A stretch of DNA of 64,000 nt from Bhargavaea changchunensis (GCF_042665595.1 NZ_JBHTCT010000036.1:62001-126000), one strand, 5' to 3'; shown: positions 34,619-42,753, numbered from the stretch's first letter. The notes: generated from the sequence alone by a model not told the origin. A program made the numbers and translations.

Positions 34619-35508
34619 ACCGGACATTATGGATCGGATCTGTCATGAGCGGCACCGTGCTGATCCTCATTTTATTCGGCCCCTATCTGCCAATGGTCGA
34701 TGGCACAATGGACCGGACGCTCGTCCTGAGAGATTCGGAAGGCGCGCTGCTCGTGCCCCCCATCTCGCCATCCGACGAGTATTTCCTTGGAACCGACCGG
34801 AAAGGGGTGGATCTCTGGTCCAGGGTGATCATCGGTGCGAGGGAAACCTTCTATATCCTCGCCGTGATCGTGGCTGTTCGTGTCGTGGCCGCCCTGCTTA
34901 TTTCCGTTGGTGCATTTTACTTTAAGGGACTGCGCTTCCTGATGAATCTGTGGAACTCCATCTTCTCGTTCATGCCGACGATTTTCATTATCTGCATTTT
35001 ACTCGCCATTCCCGGTGTGATGTTTTCCGATTATCGATCTTTCTGGGTGCTCGTCATCATCTCGGCAGTCGAAGTCGGCCGATTGGCCATGGTGTTTTAT
35101 GAAAATCTGCACCGTCAGCGCAAACAGACATTCATGGAAGCCGCCATCACGAATGGCGGCAGCAGATGGACACTTTTCAAGAATTACTACTGGCCGTCCC
35201 TCTTAAGGGAACTGTTCATTACGACTCCGATGGAAGCAGGCCGCGCCATGATCCTGCTTGTCCAATTGGGCGTGATCGGTATCTACGTCAACCAGCAATT
35301 CTTTTCACAATTGGACAGAAGTTACCGGGCAGTGGAAACGTCCGATGCCTGGCCCGTGCTCTTGAGCAGCCTTCGGCAGGACATCTATTCAGCCCAATGG
35401 ATCCCGATTTCCGCGCTGTTCGCGATGACGTTTTCCATCATCGGCTTTTACCTGCTGGCAGAAGGGCTGAAAAAGCGGCAGGCACTTAAAATGCGGCGTC
35501 AATTTTAG
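34615..35508 (+). CDS. Orphan peptide-type ABC permease (DppC family)
   Basis: 297 aa. The LGTDRKGVDLWSRVIIGARET motif (split here as LGTDRKGVDLWSRV near residue 58) is typical of DppC/OppC permeases. The EAA loop region FMEAAITNGGSRWTLFKN is divergent (consensus A-x-x-x-G kept). It is translationally coupled to the upstream permease (ATGA overlap). No ATPase is encoded nearby. Confidence 0.82.
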   Translation: MNRTLWIGSVMSGTVLILILFGPYLPMVDGTMDRTLVLRDSEGALLVPPISPSDEYFLGTDRKGVDLWSRVIIGARETFYILAVIVAVRVVAALLISVGAFYFKGLRFLMNLWNSIFSFMPTIFIICILLAIPGVMFSDYRSFWVLVIISAVEVGRLAMVFYENLHRQRKQTFMEAAITNGGSRWTLFKNYYWPSLLRELFITTPMEAGRAMILLVQLGVIGIYVNQQFFSQLDRSYRAVETSDAWPVLLSSLRQDIYSAQWIPISALFAMTFSIIGFYLLAEGLKKRQALKMRRQF

Positions 35509-35517
35509 ATCCAAATG

Positions 35518-35549
35518 AAAACAGCTGACCTCTGACGGTCAGCTGTTTT
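35518..35549. terminator. Terminator after orphan permeases
   Basis: Perfect 13-bp stem AAAACAGCTGACC / GGTCAGCTGTTTT. It overlaps the end of a small minus-strand gene and can act in both directions. Confidence 0.9.
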
Positions 35550-35712
35550 TCTGTTTTTCCTTTTTCCCCGGAATGAACAGGCCCGCAATGTAAAAGCAGC
35601 CGATGCCCAGAAGGATTTTCAACAGTGTTCCGGCCATCCCAATCCCATCAATTGTCAGTACGAAAATAAAGGAACCAATCAGGATAAATAAGAAAACCAT
35701 TGACCATCTCAT
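35539..35712 (-). CDS. 57-aa membrane peptide, unknown function
   Basis: Start MRWSMVFLFILIG, two hydrophobic segments, and a basic tail (IPGKKEKQKNS). AAGGGGG is spaced 7 bases from the ATG at 35712. The stop codon lies inside the terminator hairpin shared with the convergent permease operon. Family not recognised; the ribosome site and membrane-helix pattern are the support. Confidence 0.6.
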   Translation of the reverse strand: MRWSMVFLFILIGSFIFVLTIDGIGMAGTLLKILLGIGCFYIAGLFIPGKKEKQKNS

Positions 35713-35854
35713 GTTGCAGCCCCCTTGTTGTCATCATCCGGAAAAGCTTTAGGATGCCAAGCAAAGAATTGGCATGGACTGCGATGCTTCGTCAGACGAC
35801 GCTCCATATCCCGGGTGATCACCTTTTTCCTCCATACTAACACACCACTATCCG

Positions 35855-36766
35855 CTACTCCGCCGCAGGTTTCTTGCTGAACACCATGAACAAAATCATG
35901 CCGATGATGGCGGCAGTTCCGGCCCACTGGAACCCGCCGAATGGCTCATTCAGCCAGAAGACCGTGGTCAGGACGGCCGCCAGCGGCTCGAGGCTCCCGA
36001 GCAGGCTCGTTTCCTTCGGCTGGAGGCTCTGGAGACTTTCTATGTAGAACCAGAAGGCGATCATCGTGCCGAAGATGATGATGAAAGCGATGTAGCCGAG
36101 CGCTTCCATGGATAGTCCCGACCAGTCGATCTGCCATGGCGGATGGATGAAACTGAGCGCAAGGCCGCCGATGATCATCGCCCACCCGACGATGACCAAA
36201 GAGTCGAACCGTGCGAGTAGCGGAATGGCATACAGGGTGTAAAACGCCAGCGAAACCCCTGATAGCACACCCCAGATGATGGCCGGCGCCGGAACGGACA
36301 GGCCGGAAAGCGAGCCGTTCGTCAGCAGGAGAAAACATCCGCTAAGCGCGAGGATAACCGTCACCAAGTCCTCCCGTCGAAATACCGTCTGCCGGCGGAG
36401 GACCAGGTAGAAGATGATCATGACCGGCGCCAGGTACTGCAGCAATGTCGCCACCGCGGCATTGCCGTGTCGTATGGAAGCCATGTAGGTATACTGAACC
36501 GCAAGCATGCCAAGAAGCCCGAACACAATCAGTTGGGCGCCTGTCCGCTTTTCTTTCCAGACGCCGAATATTTGGGAGCGGTCTTTCAACAGAAACTGGA
36601 CACCCAAAAGCAAAAGCCCGGCAATAAGGAGCCGTGTGGTGACGAGCCAGTTAACGTCGATTCCGTACTGCTGGAAGAGCTTCTGCGCGACGGTGCCCCC
36701 GATTCCCCAAAGTGTCGCTCCCGTGATGACCAGGAAAAAGCCCGTTTTTCTCGAATTGTTCCCCAT
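35855..36766 (-). CDS. EamA/DMT-superfamily exporter
   Basis: 303 aa, ten predicted membrane segments in two EamA repeats. The first begins GFFLVITGATLWGIGGTVAQKL; the second contains IIWGVLSGVSLAFYTLYAIP. LEPLAAVLTTVFWLNEPFG is the conserved end of the second repeat. Substrate unknown (metabolite or amino-acid export is common). GGGGGGAGCACG precedes the ATG. Confidence 0.88.
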   Translation of the reverse strand: MGNNSRKTGFFLVITGATLWGIGGTVAQKLFQQYGIDVNWLVTTRLLIAGLLLLGVQFLLKDRSQIFGVWKEKRTGAQLIVFGLLGMLAVQYTYMASIRHGNAAVATLLQYLAPVMIIFYLVLRRQTVFRREDLVTVILALSGCFLLLTNGSLSGLSVPAPAIIWGVLSGVSLAFYTLYAIPLLARFDSLVIVGWAMIIGGLALSFIHPPWQIDWSGLSMEALGYIAFIIIFGTMIAFWFYIESLQSLQPKETSLLGSLEPLAAVLTTVFWLNEPFGGFQWAGTAAIIGMILFMVFSKKPAAE

Positions 36767-36801
36767 CGTGCTCCCCCCTGCATTTCTTGCTCTTAAAAAG
36801 A

Positions 36802-36822
36802 CGCTTCCGAAAAACGGAAGCG
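36802..36822 (-). terminator. Terminator of HIT operon
   Basis: Minus-strand CGCTTCCG / CGGAAGCG stem followed by TCTTTTT. Confidence 0.85.
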
Positions 36823-36826
36823 CCCA

Positions 36827-37237
36827 TTATTGTGGTTTAATCTCAGTGTCCGGTCTCCTGTTGTCCGGGCTTTTCAGCCAGTGCCGGATTCCTTTTCCGG
36901 CATACGGCTCATCGGCAAATCTCGGAACAACATGAAGATGGGCATGCCGGATGTGCTGCCCGCCGGCCACTCCCGAATTCCAGCCTACATTATATCCGTC
37001 CGGCGAGTATTCCCGGTCAAGCATCGCCTTCGCCTCTGCAAGCAGATCCTGTGTTGCCCGCCATTCCCCCGGTGTCAGGTCGAACACCGTCTCGCGGTGG
37101 GCAACCGGCACAATCACCCCGGAGCCTTTCAGCACTTCCTGCGGCATCATGAGAAACCTGCATAGGCTGTTTTCCAGAACGACTTCCTGCCCTTCCATCA
37201 TGGAAAGGTCACAGAACGGACAGTGAGCGCCTCTCAC
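36827..37237 (-). CDS. HIT-family nucleotide hydrolase/transferase
   Basis: 136 aa. The histidine triad is HIRHAHLHVVPR (about residues 95-106) and an N-terminal CPFC pair (6-9) may bind zinc. HIT proteins cleave dinucleoside polyphosphates or aminoacyl-AMP-like compounds. The start is a GTG at 37237 that overlaps the stop codon of the preceding 33-aa ORF (GTGA), so translation is probably coupled. Last gene of a leftward operon. Confidence 0.9.
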   Translation of the reverse strand: MRGAHCPFCDLSMMEGQEVVLENSLCRFLMMPQEVLKGSGVIVPVAHRETVFDLTPGEWRATQDLLAEAKAMLDREYSPDGYNVGWNSGVAGGQHIRHAHLHVVPRFADEPYAGKGIRHWLKSPDNRRPDTEIKPQ

Positions 37238-37335
37238 TGGTCCACCTGGTAGAACACCCAGAAGCTGAGCAGGACACCGATGATGACCAGGATGAAAATC
37301 GTGAGGAAGACAAAGACGAACTTCTTGCCGTCCAT
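37234..37335 (-). CDS. 33-aa membrane peptide coupled to both neighbours
   Basis: MDGKKFVFVFLTIFILVIIG start, a single membrane helix, short end FYQVDQ. The ATG shares a base with the stop of the upstream gene (TAATG) and its stop overlaps the GTG of the HIT gene (GTGA). This tight packing between two genes supports it as a real gene. Family not recognised. Confidence 0.62.
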   Translation of the reverse strand: MDGKKFVFVFLTIFILVIIGVLLSFWVFYQVDQ

Positions 37336-37802
37336 TACATGGCGCCTCCCGATTTCAGGCGGAAGCCATCTTCCTTCAGATATAGATGCGCTTCCTTTGC
37401 GGAGTCGAACCCTTCCTCAAGGTTATCGCCGTAGTACAGGTTAAAGTAGCCGTTCTCCTCTTTCAGATGGAGCTCGGTGCCCTCGCGGTTCACCCACGCT
37501 TCATTGACGGGTTTTCCGGCAGGGTCGGTTGAAAGATAGCGGACTGATTCCGACAGGACCTCTTCAAGCTCCTCTGACGAGAAGTCGCGGATGTTGATGA
37601 ATCCTTTTTTATCCGCTTCGTACTGCGGCAGCTTACCGACGTAGACGAAGCCGTTGCCGTTTTCGTGCAGATGGCGCACGACGATTTTCTTTTCATGAAG
37701 AGATTCTTCATAATGGTAGTTTAAGCGCCCCATCGACACTTCTTTCCGGGTCAGTTCCGGGAATTTCGCGATGATGGCTTCTTTTTCTTGAAAACTAAGC
37801 AT
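37335..37802 (-). CDS. Conserved hypothetical protein, 155 aa
   Basis: Soluble alpha/beta-looking protein beginning MLSFQEKEAIIAKFPELTRK, with VRHLHENGNGFVYVGKLP in the middle and a Gly/Asp-rich C-terminus. I recall similar uncharacterised Bacillales proteins but no function. AAGGAAGG lies 12 bases before the ATG. It is followed with TAATG overlap by the 33-aa membrane peptide. Confidence 0.72.
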   Translation of the reverse strand: MLSFQEKEAIIAKFPELTRKEVSMGRLNYHYEESLHEKKIVVRHLHENGNGFVYVGKLPQYEADKKGFINIRDFSSEELEEVLSESVRYLSTDPAGKPVNEAWVNREGTELHLKEENGYFNLYYGDNLEEGFDSAKEAHLYLKEDGFRLKSGGAM

Positions 37803-37866
37803 CCTAAAAACACCTTCCTTAATTCCTCCGCATTACGGGGATTTCTTTTTCTTACATCCGAGGTGC

Positions 37867-38238
37867 TTACTGCCTCCAGAACGTATTGCAATCAGCCTTG
37901 TCCTTAATGTTGAACTCGATGAACTTCCTGAGCAGGTCATAGTCGACTTCCTTTTTCCACGGCATTCGGACCAATCCCTTCGTATAGGTCAATCCGGATG
38001 ATTCGATGTCTTCCCCGAACTTCACCATCGTCGCTTCCTCGGGTGCGACCGACAGATGGTTCTTGGCGACGCTGAAGCCGATGATGTATGTGCCGTGATG
38101 GGTGAACATCGGCTGGTTCCACTTGATCACCGGTTCGAGCTCCGGATATGTTTCGGCCACCCAGCCGAGCAGTTCCTCCATCCGCTCCCGATGGTCGGGA
38201 TGGTCGATGCTGATCAGATATTCTTTAAAAACTTCCAT
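37867..38238 (-). CDS. fra: Frataxin-like iron chaperone (YdhG/Fra, DUF1801)
   Basis: 123 aa. Matches YdhG of Bacillus subtilis, a DUF1801-fold protein proposed to supply iron for Fe-S cluster and heme assembly: IKWNQPMFTHHGTYIIGFSV and the end FNIKDKADCNTFWRQ are highly characteristic. Ribosome site AGGAATATC region upstream of the ATG. It lies 18 bases after the pentapeptide-repeat gene in the same operon. Confidence 0.88.
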   Translation of the reverse strand: MEVFKEYLISIDHPDHRERMEELLGWVAETYPELEPVIKWNQPMFTHHGTYIIGFSVAKNHLSVAPEEATMVKFGEDIESSGLTYTKGLVRMPWKKEVDYDLLRKFIEFNIKDKADCNTFWRQ

Positions 38239-38256
38239 TGATATTCCTCCAGCAGG

Positions 38257-38898
38257 TCAGTCTTCTTCCACCAGCAGCCCGAACGTGCGGGCAAACCCGA
38301 TCGCCTGCTCACGCGTCACCTTGCAGCCCGCGAGTTTAGACGGCGTGACCGTGATCCGGCTGAATTCCGTTTTCGTCAGGTCGATGCCGTCAAGATCAGT
38401 ATCGAGAAAGCTGATGTCGTCCAGCCGGTTTTTGCCGAATTCCACAGCCTTCATCGAACAGTCGACGAAATCTGCCGACTCAAGCTCGCAGCCGTCGAAT
38501 GCCGCGTTCCTCAGCTTTGAGAAGTTGAAACTTGAGTAACGCCCCGCGCAGTCCGTGAAGCGCACGTCCCGGAGCATCGATTCGCTGAAGACGGCGCCGG
38601 TCAGCTTCGTGCCACGGAACTCACAGCGGTGCAGCGAAGACCGGGAAAAGTCCGCATTCGACAGGTCGCACCCGTCGAACACGACATCCATCAGTTCGGA
38701 TGCAGGCGCCCGGAAGCCCCGGAAGTCGGTTTTCCTGAACAAAGCGCCGTCCAGGATCACCCGGCCGTCCGATACTGCAGTGCCGCCATCCACGCAGACC
38801 GAGCGGACGGAAGCATCTTCCCCGTCGTAAGCCTCTTCCCATGAAATTCCCGGCAGTACCTTGGCGAGTTTCGGCGTCCGGATCTTCACGCCTGTCAT
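38257..38898 (-). CDS. Pentapeptide-repeat protein
   Basis: 213 aa. Tandem A(D/N)LXX-type pentapeptides cover about residues 50-175, for example GCDLSNADFSRSSLHRCEF and GCELESADFVDCSMKAVEF. These build a right-handed beta helix. Some relatives mimic DNA and protect gyrase; no such link is seen here. The ATG at 38898 overlaps the stop of the 32-aa membrane peptide (ATGA) and follows GGTGGACAAG, so the longer ORF from 38964 is rejected. Confidence 0.86.
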   Translation of the reverse strand: MTGVKIRTPKLAKVLPGISWEEAYDGEDASVRSVCVDGGTAVSDGRVILDGALFRKTDFRGFRAPASELMDVVFDGCDLSNADFSRSSLHRCEFRGTKLTGAVFSESMLRDVRFTDCAGRYSSFNFSKLRNAAFDGCELESADFVDCSMKAVEFGKNRLDDISFLDTDLDGIDLTKTEFSRITVTPSKLAGCKVTREQAIGFARTFGLLVEED

Positions 38899-38993
38899 CT
38901 TGTCCACCATTCGGCGAAGAGGATGAACAAAATCACCACACAGATTGCGAGGACGTAAAACCACATCGGGACGCTATCCATTCCGAAAATCAT
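38895..38993 (-). CDS. 32-aa membrane peptide, first gene of operon
   Basis: MIFGMDSVPMWFYVLAICVV start, one hydrophobic helix, end FAEWWTR. GGGGAGGAGAACGC precedes the ATG at 38993. Its stop overlaps the pentapeptide-repeat start by 4 bases. Family unknown. Divergent from the first alcohol dehydrogenase. Confidence 0.6.
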   Translation of the reverse strand: MIFGMDSVPMWFYVLAICVVILFILFAEWWTR

Positions 38994-39073
38994 GCGTTCT
39001 CCTCCCCGGCCCGCAAATACGGGTTTTCATGTTCCCAGTATACCTGTCCGCCCGCTCCGGCGCATCCCCCGGC

Positions 39074-39099
39074 GTTTACACTCTCCGGAAAACGGAAAC
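39074..39099 (+). promoter_or_regulatory. SigB-like promoter of alcohol dehydrogenase 1
   Basis: GTTTAC, 14-base spacer, GGAAAC, 37 bases before the ATG. The same layout recurs before the second copy. Confidence 0.45.
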
Positions 39100-39136
39100 G
39101 ATTATGGAAGACACCCCAAAGGAGGAGTTCGACTAA

Positions 39137-40282
39137 ATGAGAGCAGTGACGATTCATGGCGCAAAAGACATCCAGGTCAAGAATGTGGACGCCCCGAAAA
39201 TCGAGAAAGACGATGACATCATCATCCGCGTCACCTCCACCGCCATCTGCGGCTCGGACCTGCACATCTACGCAGGCTCCATCATGACCCGTCCCGGATA
39301 TATCATCGGCCATGAGCCGATGGGCATCGTCGAAGAAATCGGTCCCGCCGTCACAAAAGTGAAAAAGGGCGACCGGGTCGTCATTCCGTTCAACGTTGCC
39401 TGCGGGGAATGCTGGTACTGCACACATGACATGGAGAGCCAGTGCGAACACCCCGAGTCCAATCCGACACCAGGCACCGACTTCGCCGGCTATTTCGGTT
39501 ATACGGAGATGTTCGGCAACCACCCGGGCGGACAGGCCGAATATATGCGCGTGCCGTTCGGAAACTTCCTGCCGTTTGTCATCCCGGAATCTGCCGAAGT
39601 CCCTGACGAAGCAGTCCTCTTCATGTCGGACGTCCTCCCGACCGCCTACTGGAGCGTGCTCCACTCCGGCGTGAAAAAAGGGGATACTGTGATCGTTCTC
39701 GGATGCGGCCCAGTCGGCCTCATGACCCAGAAATTCGCCTGGATGATGGGCGCCAAGCGCGTCATCGGTGTCGATCATGTTCCGTACCGCCTGGCTAAGG
39801 CGAGAGAAATGAACAAAGTCGAGACCGTCACCTATCGCGATCCGAACGAGACAGGCGACTATCTGAAGGAACTTACCTCCGGCGGTGCCGATGTCGTCAT
39901 CGACTGTGTCGGGATGGACGGTGAAAAAACGGCTCCCGAGAAGGTCCAGCAGAAGCTTAAGGTCCACGGCGGATCGCTCACAGCGCTGCGCACCGCCCAC
40001 CGTGCCGTCCGCCGCTTCGGCACCGTCCAGCTCACCGGCGTTTACGGCCTCTGGTATAACGCATTCCCTCTAGGCCGATTTTTCGAACGGAATGTCACCA
40101 TCAAAACCGGGCAGGCTCCCGTGCCTCACTTGATGCCGGAATTGTTCAAGATGATCACGGAACACAAAATCGATCCGACCGAGATCATCTCGCATATTGT
40201 CCCGCTTGAAGAAGCGCCGATTGCTTATAAGACGTTTTATGAGCATGGGGACGAATGCACGAAAGTGATTCTGAAACCATAA
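39137..40282 (+). CDS. Zinc-dependent alcohol dehydrogenase, copy 1
   Basis: 381-aa MDR-family dehydrogenase. Catalytic zinc ligands: Cys in TAICGSDLHIYAG and His in GHEPMGIVEE (about residues 38-68). The structural-zinc cluster reads CGECWYCTHDMESQCEHP. The Rossmann motif is VLGCGPVGLMTQKFAW. This is the GSH-independent formaldehyde/alcohol dehydrogenase-like branch (AdhB-like). AAAGGAGGAG precedes the ATG. Substrate unverified. Adjacent paralogue follows. Confidence 0.93.
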   Translation: MRAVTIHGAKDIQVKNVDAPKIEKDDDIIIRVTSTAICGSDLHIYAGSIMTRPGYIIGHEPMGIVEEIGPAVTKVKKGDRVVIPFNVACGECWYCTHDMESQCEHPESNPTPGTDFAGYFGYTEMFGNHPGGQAEYMRVPFGNFLPFVIPESAEVPDEAVLFMSDVLPTAYWSVLHSGVKKGDTVIVLGCGPVGLMTQKFAWMMGAKRVIGVDHVPYRLAKAREMNKVETVTYRDPNETGDYLKELTSGGADVVIDCVGMDGEKTAPEKVQQKLKVHGGSLTALRTAHRAVRRFGTVQLTGVYGLWYNAFPLGRFFERNVTIKTGQAPVPHLMPELFKMITEHKIDPTEIISHIVPLEEAPIAYKTFYEHGDECTKVILKP

Positions 40283-40341
40283 CGAGATATGAAAAGGACT
40301 TTCCGTATGACGGGAAGCTTTCCATCAGAATCTCCTCCCTG

Positions 40342-40364
40342 ACCCGCATTTTGCGGGTTTTTTT
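40342..40364 (+). terminator. Terminator between the two dehydrogenases
   Basis: ACCCGCA / TGCGGGT stem, TTT loop, seven T residues. Confidence 0.88.
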
Positions 40365-40410
40365 GTTCCCGCTAAACCTGTCCTTCTCCCGCTGCGGCGC
40401 CTCCTCTGGT

Positions 40411-40436
40411 GTTTACCCCCTCCAGAAACCGGTAAC
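40411..40436 (+). promoter_or_regulatory. SigB-like promoter of alcohol dehydrogenase 2
   Basis: GTTTAC, 14-base spacer, GGTAAC, same spacing and leader as copy 1, 36 bases before the ATG. Confidence 0.5.
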
Positions 40437-40472
40437 TAGTTAAGGAGACACCCCAAAGGAGGAGTTTGACTG

Positions 40473-41618
40473 ATGAGAGCCGTAACATTCCAAGGTGCAA
40501 AGGACATCCAGGTAAAAAACGTCGATGCACCGAAAATAGAAAAAGACGACGATATTATCATCCGCGTCACCTCGACCGCGATCTGCGGGTCGGACCTGCA
40601 CATCTACACAGGGGCCATGATGACACGGCCGGGATACGTCATCGGCCATGAACCGATGGGCATCGTCGAGGAAGTAGGACCTTCCGTTACGAAGGTGAAA
40701 AAAGGCGACCGGGTCGTCATCCCGTTCAACGTTGCCTGCGGTGAATGCTGGTACTGCACGCATGACATGGAAAGCCAGTGCGAGCATCCTGAGACGAACT
40801 CGACGCCGAACACCGATTTCGGGGGCTATTTCGGATTTACGGAATTGTACGGCAATCATCCGGGCGGCCAGGCCGAGTACATGCGCGTACCGTTCGGCAA
40901 CTTCCTGCCGTTTGTCATCCCGGAATCGGCGGAGGTTCCTGACGAAGCGGTTCTCTTTATGTCCGACGTTCTCCCGACCGCTTACTGGAGTGTCCTCAAC
41001 TCCGGCGTGAAGAAAGGCGACACCGTCGTTGTGATGGGCTGCGGTCCGATCGGCCTCATGACCCAGAAGTTCGCGTGGATGATGGGCGCCAAGCGGGTCA
41101 TCGGCGTCGACAACGTTCCATATCGCCTGGCAAAGGCGAGGGAGATGAACAAAGTCGAGACGGTCACCTACACGGATCCGAACGAGACGGGCGACTATCT
41201 CAAAGAACTCACACACGGCGGTGCCGATGTCGTCATCGACTGCGTCGGCATGGACGGAGAAAAGACTGTCCCCGAGAAGATCCAGCAAAAACTGAAGGCT
41301 TCTGGCGGATCACTTACTGCTCTCCGCACCGCCCACCGTGCCGTCCGCCGCTTCGGAACCGTCCAGCTTACCGGTATTTACGGTCTTTGGTACAACGCCT
41401 TCCCGCTCGGCCGTTTCTTCGAGCGCAACGTCACGATCAAGTCCGGGCAGGCACCTGTCCCGCATCTGATGCCGGAACTGTTCAAGATGATCACTGAACA
41501 CAAACTTGATCCGACCGAGATCATTTCCCATATCGTCCCGCTTGATGAAGCGCCGATCGCTTATCAGACGTTCTATGAGCATGGGGACGAATGCACGAAA
41601 GTGATTCTGAAACCGTAA
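40473..41618 (+). CDS. Zinc-dependent alcohol dehydrogenase, copy 2
   Basis: 381 aa, same length and register as copy 1, differing at scattered positions (for example TGAMMTRPGY versus AGSIMTRPGY, NTDFGGYFGF versus GTDFAGYFGY). Zinc ligands and the Rossmann motif VMGCGPIGLMTQKFAW are kept, so it is intact. CAAAGGAGGAG leader shared with copy 1. A tandem duplication retained under the same promoter type. Confidence 0.93.
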   Translation: MRAVTFQGAKDIQVKNVDAPKIEKDDDIIIRVTSTAICGSDLHIYTGAMMTRPGYVIGHEPMGIVEEVGPSVTKVKKGDRVVIPFNVACGECWYCTHDMESQCEHPETNSTPNTDFGGYFGFTELYGNHPGGQAEYMRVPFGNFLPFVIPESAEVPDEAVLFMSDVLPTAYWSVLNSGVKKGDTVVVMGCGPIGLMTQKFAWMMGAKRVIGVDNVPYRLAKAREMNKVETVTYTDPNETGDYLKELTHGGADVVIDCVGMDGEKTVPEKIQQKLKASGGSLTALRTAHRAVRRFGTVQLTGIYGLWYNAFPLGRFFERNVTIKSGQAPVPHLMPELFKMITEHKLDPTEIISHIVPLDEAPIAYQTFYEHGDECTKVILKP

Positions 41619-41631
41619 CTAGATATGAGAG

Positions 41632-41661
41632 GGGCTTTCCGCATGACGGGAAGCCCTTTTT
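41632..41661 (+). terminator. Terminator after dehydrogenase 2
   Basis: GGGCTTTCC / GGGAAGCCC stem (one wobble) and TTTTTT. A weaker version of the same element follows copy 1. Confidence 0.8.
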
Positions 41662-41806
41662 CCGTCCGAATGAAAAAGTGTTCCGGATGCAATAATTGTA
41701 TGGTCCGGATGTTGACAGGAATTGGTTCCTTGTCCGCAGGAATTTTCACTAATCCCGCATCGTTGCACGCTTTTATCATTTCCCCCTCCCTAATTTCAAG
41801 AATCAA

Positions 41807-41815
41807 TGTTATACT
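41807..41815 (+). promoter_or_regulatory. Extended -10 promoter of DUF3298 gene
   Basis: TG-T-TATACT (41807-41815), 76 bases before the ATG. The leader contains the inverted repeat GGTCGCCCG / CGGGTGGCC. The rest of 41662-41890 shows no gene. Confidence 0.45.
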
Positions 41816-41890
41816 GTACGAGTTAATAGGGGGGTCGCCCGAACATATAAATAACGGGTGGCCAAAAAATAAAAGGGCTGATTTACATTT

Positions 41891-42673
41891 ATGAAAACGC
41901 GAATGAAGCGGCCGGGCTGGCCCGCATGGTCTCTTGTGGCCGTGCTGGTTCTGACCGCAGTGCTGGGATTCGCCTCTTCGCAGACCGGCAAGCCGGCTGC
42001 GATCGGTGAGGATTCAGGCATCGCGGATGCGGCCGTCACGAAGGACCAACCGGAAACGCCGGGCCTTCAGCTTCAGACGGTTAGAGAAAAGACAAAATGG
42101 TACACCATGGACATCAATACGGTGACGGCGGATCACGCGGAACTCGAAAAGCCGATTACCAAATGGATCGACGAACAGAAAGTTCTCTTTGAAGGCGGCG
42201 TCGACGAATATAAAATGCAGCTTGAAGACGGCGAGCGGGCGCACCTTAGGCTTACCGCGGAAAAGCTTCCCAATACCGGCAGCCTCTACAGTCTGCTGTA
42301 CACATCGTACCAGTACACCGGAGGCAAAAACGGCATTACGAAGATCAAACCGTTCAATATTGATCCGGTTCAAGGCCGGATTGTCGAACTTTCCGATCTG
42401 TTCGACCTGGAAGCCGACAAAAGCGTACTCCAGAAACTCGTAAAAGAGCATCTTCTCGCACAGAAGCCGCTCAAAGATGCTCTCTTCGATGACCTTCTTG
42501 CGATGGCACTGAACGACCCGGCCTCTTGGAAATGGGCGATCCGAAATGACCGGATCTCGGTTTATTTCGATGAATACGAGATCGCGGAAGGTGCCGCGGG
42601 CATCATCCGGGCGGACATCCCGCTCGATCAGGTGCACGGTTTCCTGAAAGACGAATACGCCGAACGGCTCTGA
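41891..42673 (+). CDS. Secreted/anchored DUF3298 (RsiV-like) protein
   Basis: 260 aa. N-terminal signal-anchor (PAWSLVAVLVLTAVLGFA), a linker, then DUF4163/DUF3298-like region (about 70-260): YTSYQYTGGKNGITKIKPFN, followed by LSDLFD and the end IIRADIPLDQV. This fold occurs in RsiV anti-sigma lysozyme receptors and in peptidoglycan deacetylases, but no anti-sigma or catalytic domain is seen. A lone cell-surface domain of unknown role. Confidence 0.76.
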   Translation: MKTRMKRPGWPAWSLVAVLVLTAVLGFASSQTGKPAAIGEDSGIADAAVTKDQPETPGLQLQTVREKTKWYTMDINTVTADHAELEKPITKWIDEQKVLFEGGVDEYKMQLEDGERAHLRLTAEKLPNTGSLYSLLYTSYQYTGGKNGITKIKPFNIDPVQGRIVELSDLFDLEADKSVLQKLVKEHLLAQKPLKDALFDDLLAMALNDPASWKWAIRNDRISVYFDEYEIAEGAAGIIRADIPLDQVHGFLKDEYAERL

Positions 42674-42689
42674 CCTTCCGGCTCGTGAC

Positions 42690-42712
42690 AAGACCCCCGG
42701 CGGGTCTTTTTT
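42690..42712 (+). terminator. Terminator after DUF3298 gene
   Basis: AAGACCC / GGGTCTT stem, CCGGC loop, TTTTTT. Confidence 0.88.
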
Positions 42713-42727
42713 GTTTTGCCTCAGGAT

Positions 42728-42753
42728 GTTTCGCCCTCCCCTGCTCAGGGCAT
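42728..42753 (+). promoter_or_regulatory. SigB-like promoter of SDR gene
   Basis: GTTTCG, 14-base spacer, GGGCAT, 35 bases before the start codon. Several SigB regulon members elsewhere are SDR enzymes. Confidence 0.5.

Noticed and set aside
38990..41288. Two long minus-strand ORFs, one opposite each alcohol dehydrogenase
   Set aside because: They resemble each other only because the dehydrogenases are paralogues.
41829..41862. Hairpin GGTCGCCCG...CGGGTGGCC in the DUF3298 leader as a riboswitch
   Set aside because: Imperfect stem with no known aptamer; kept only as a leader feature.
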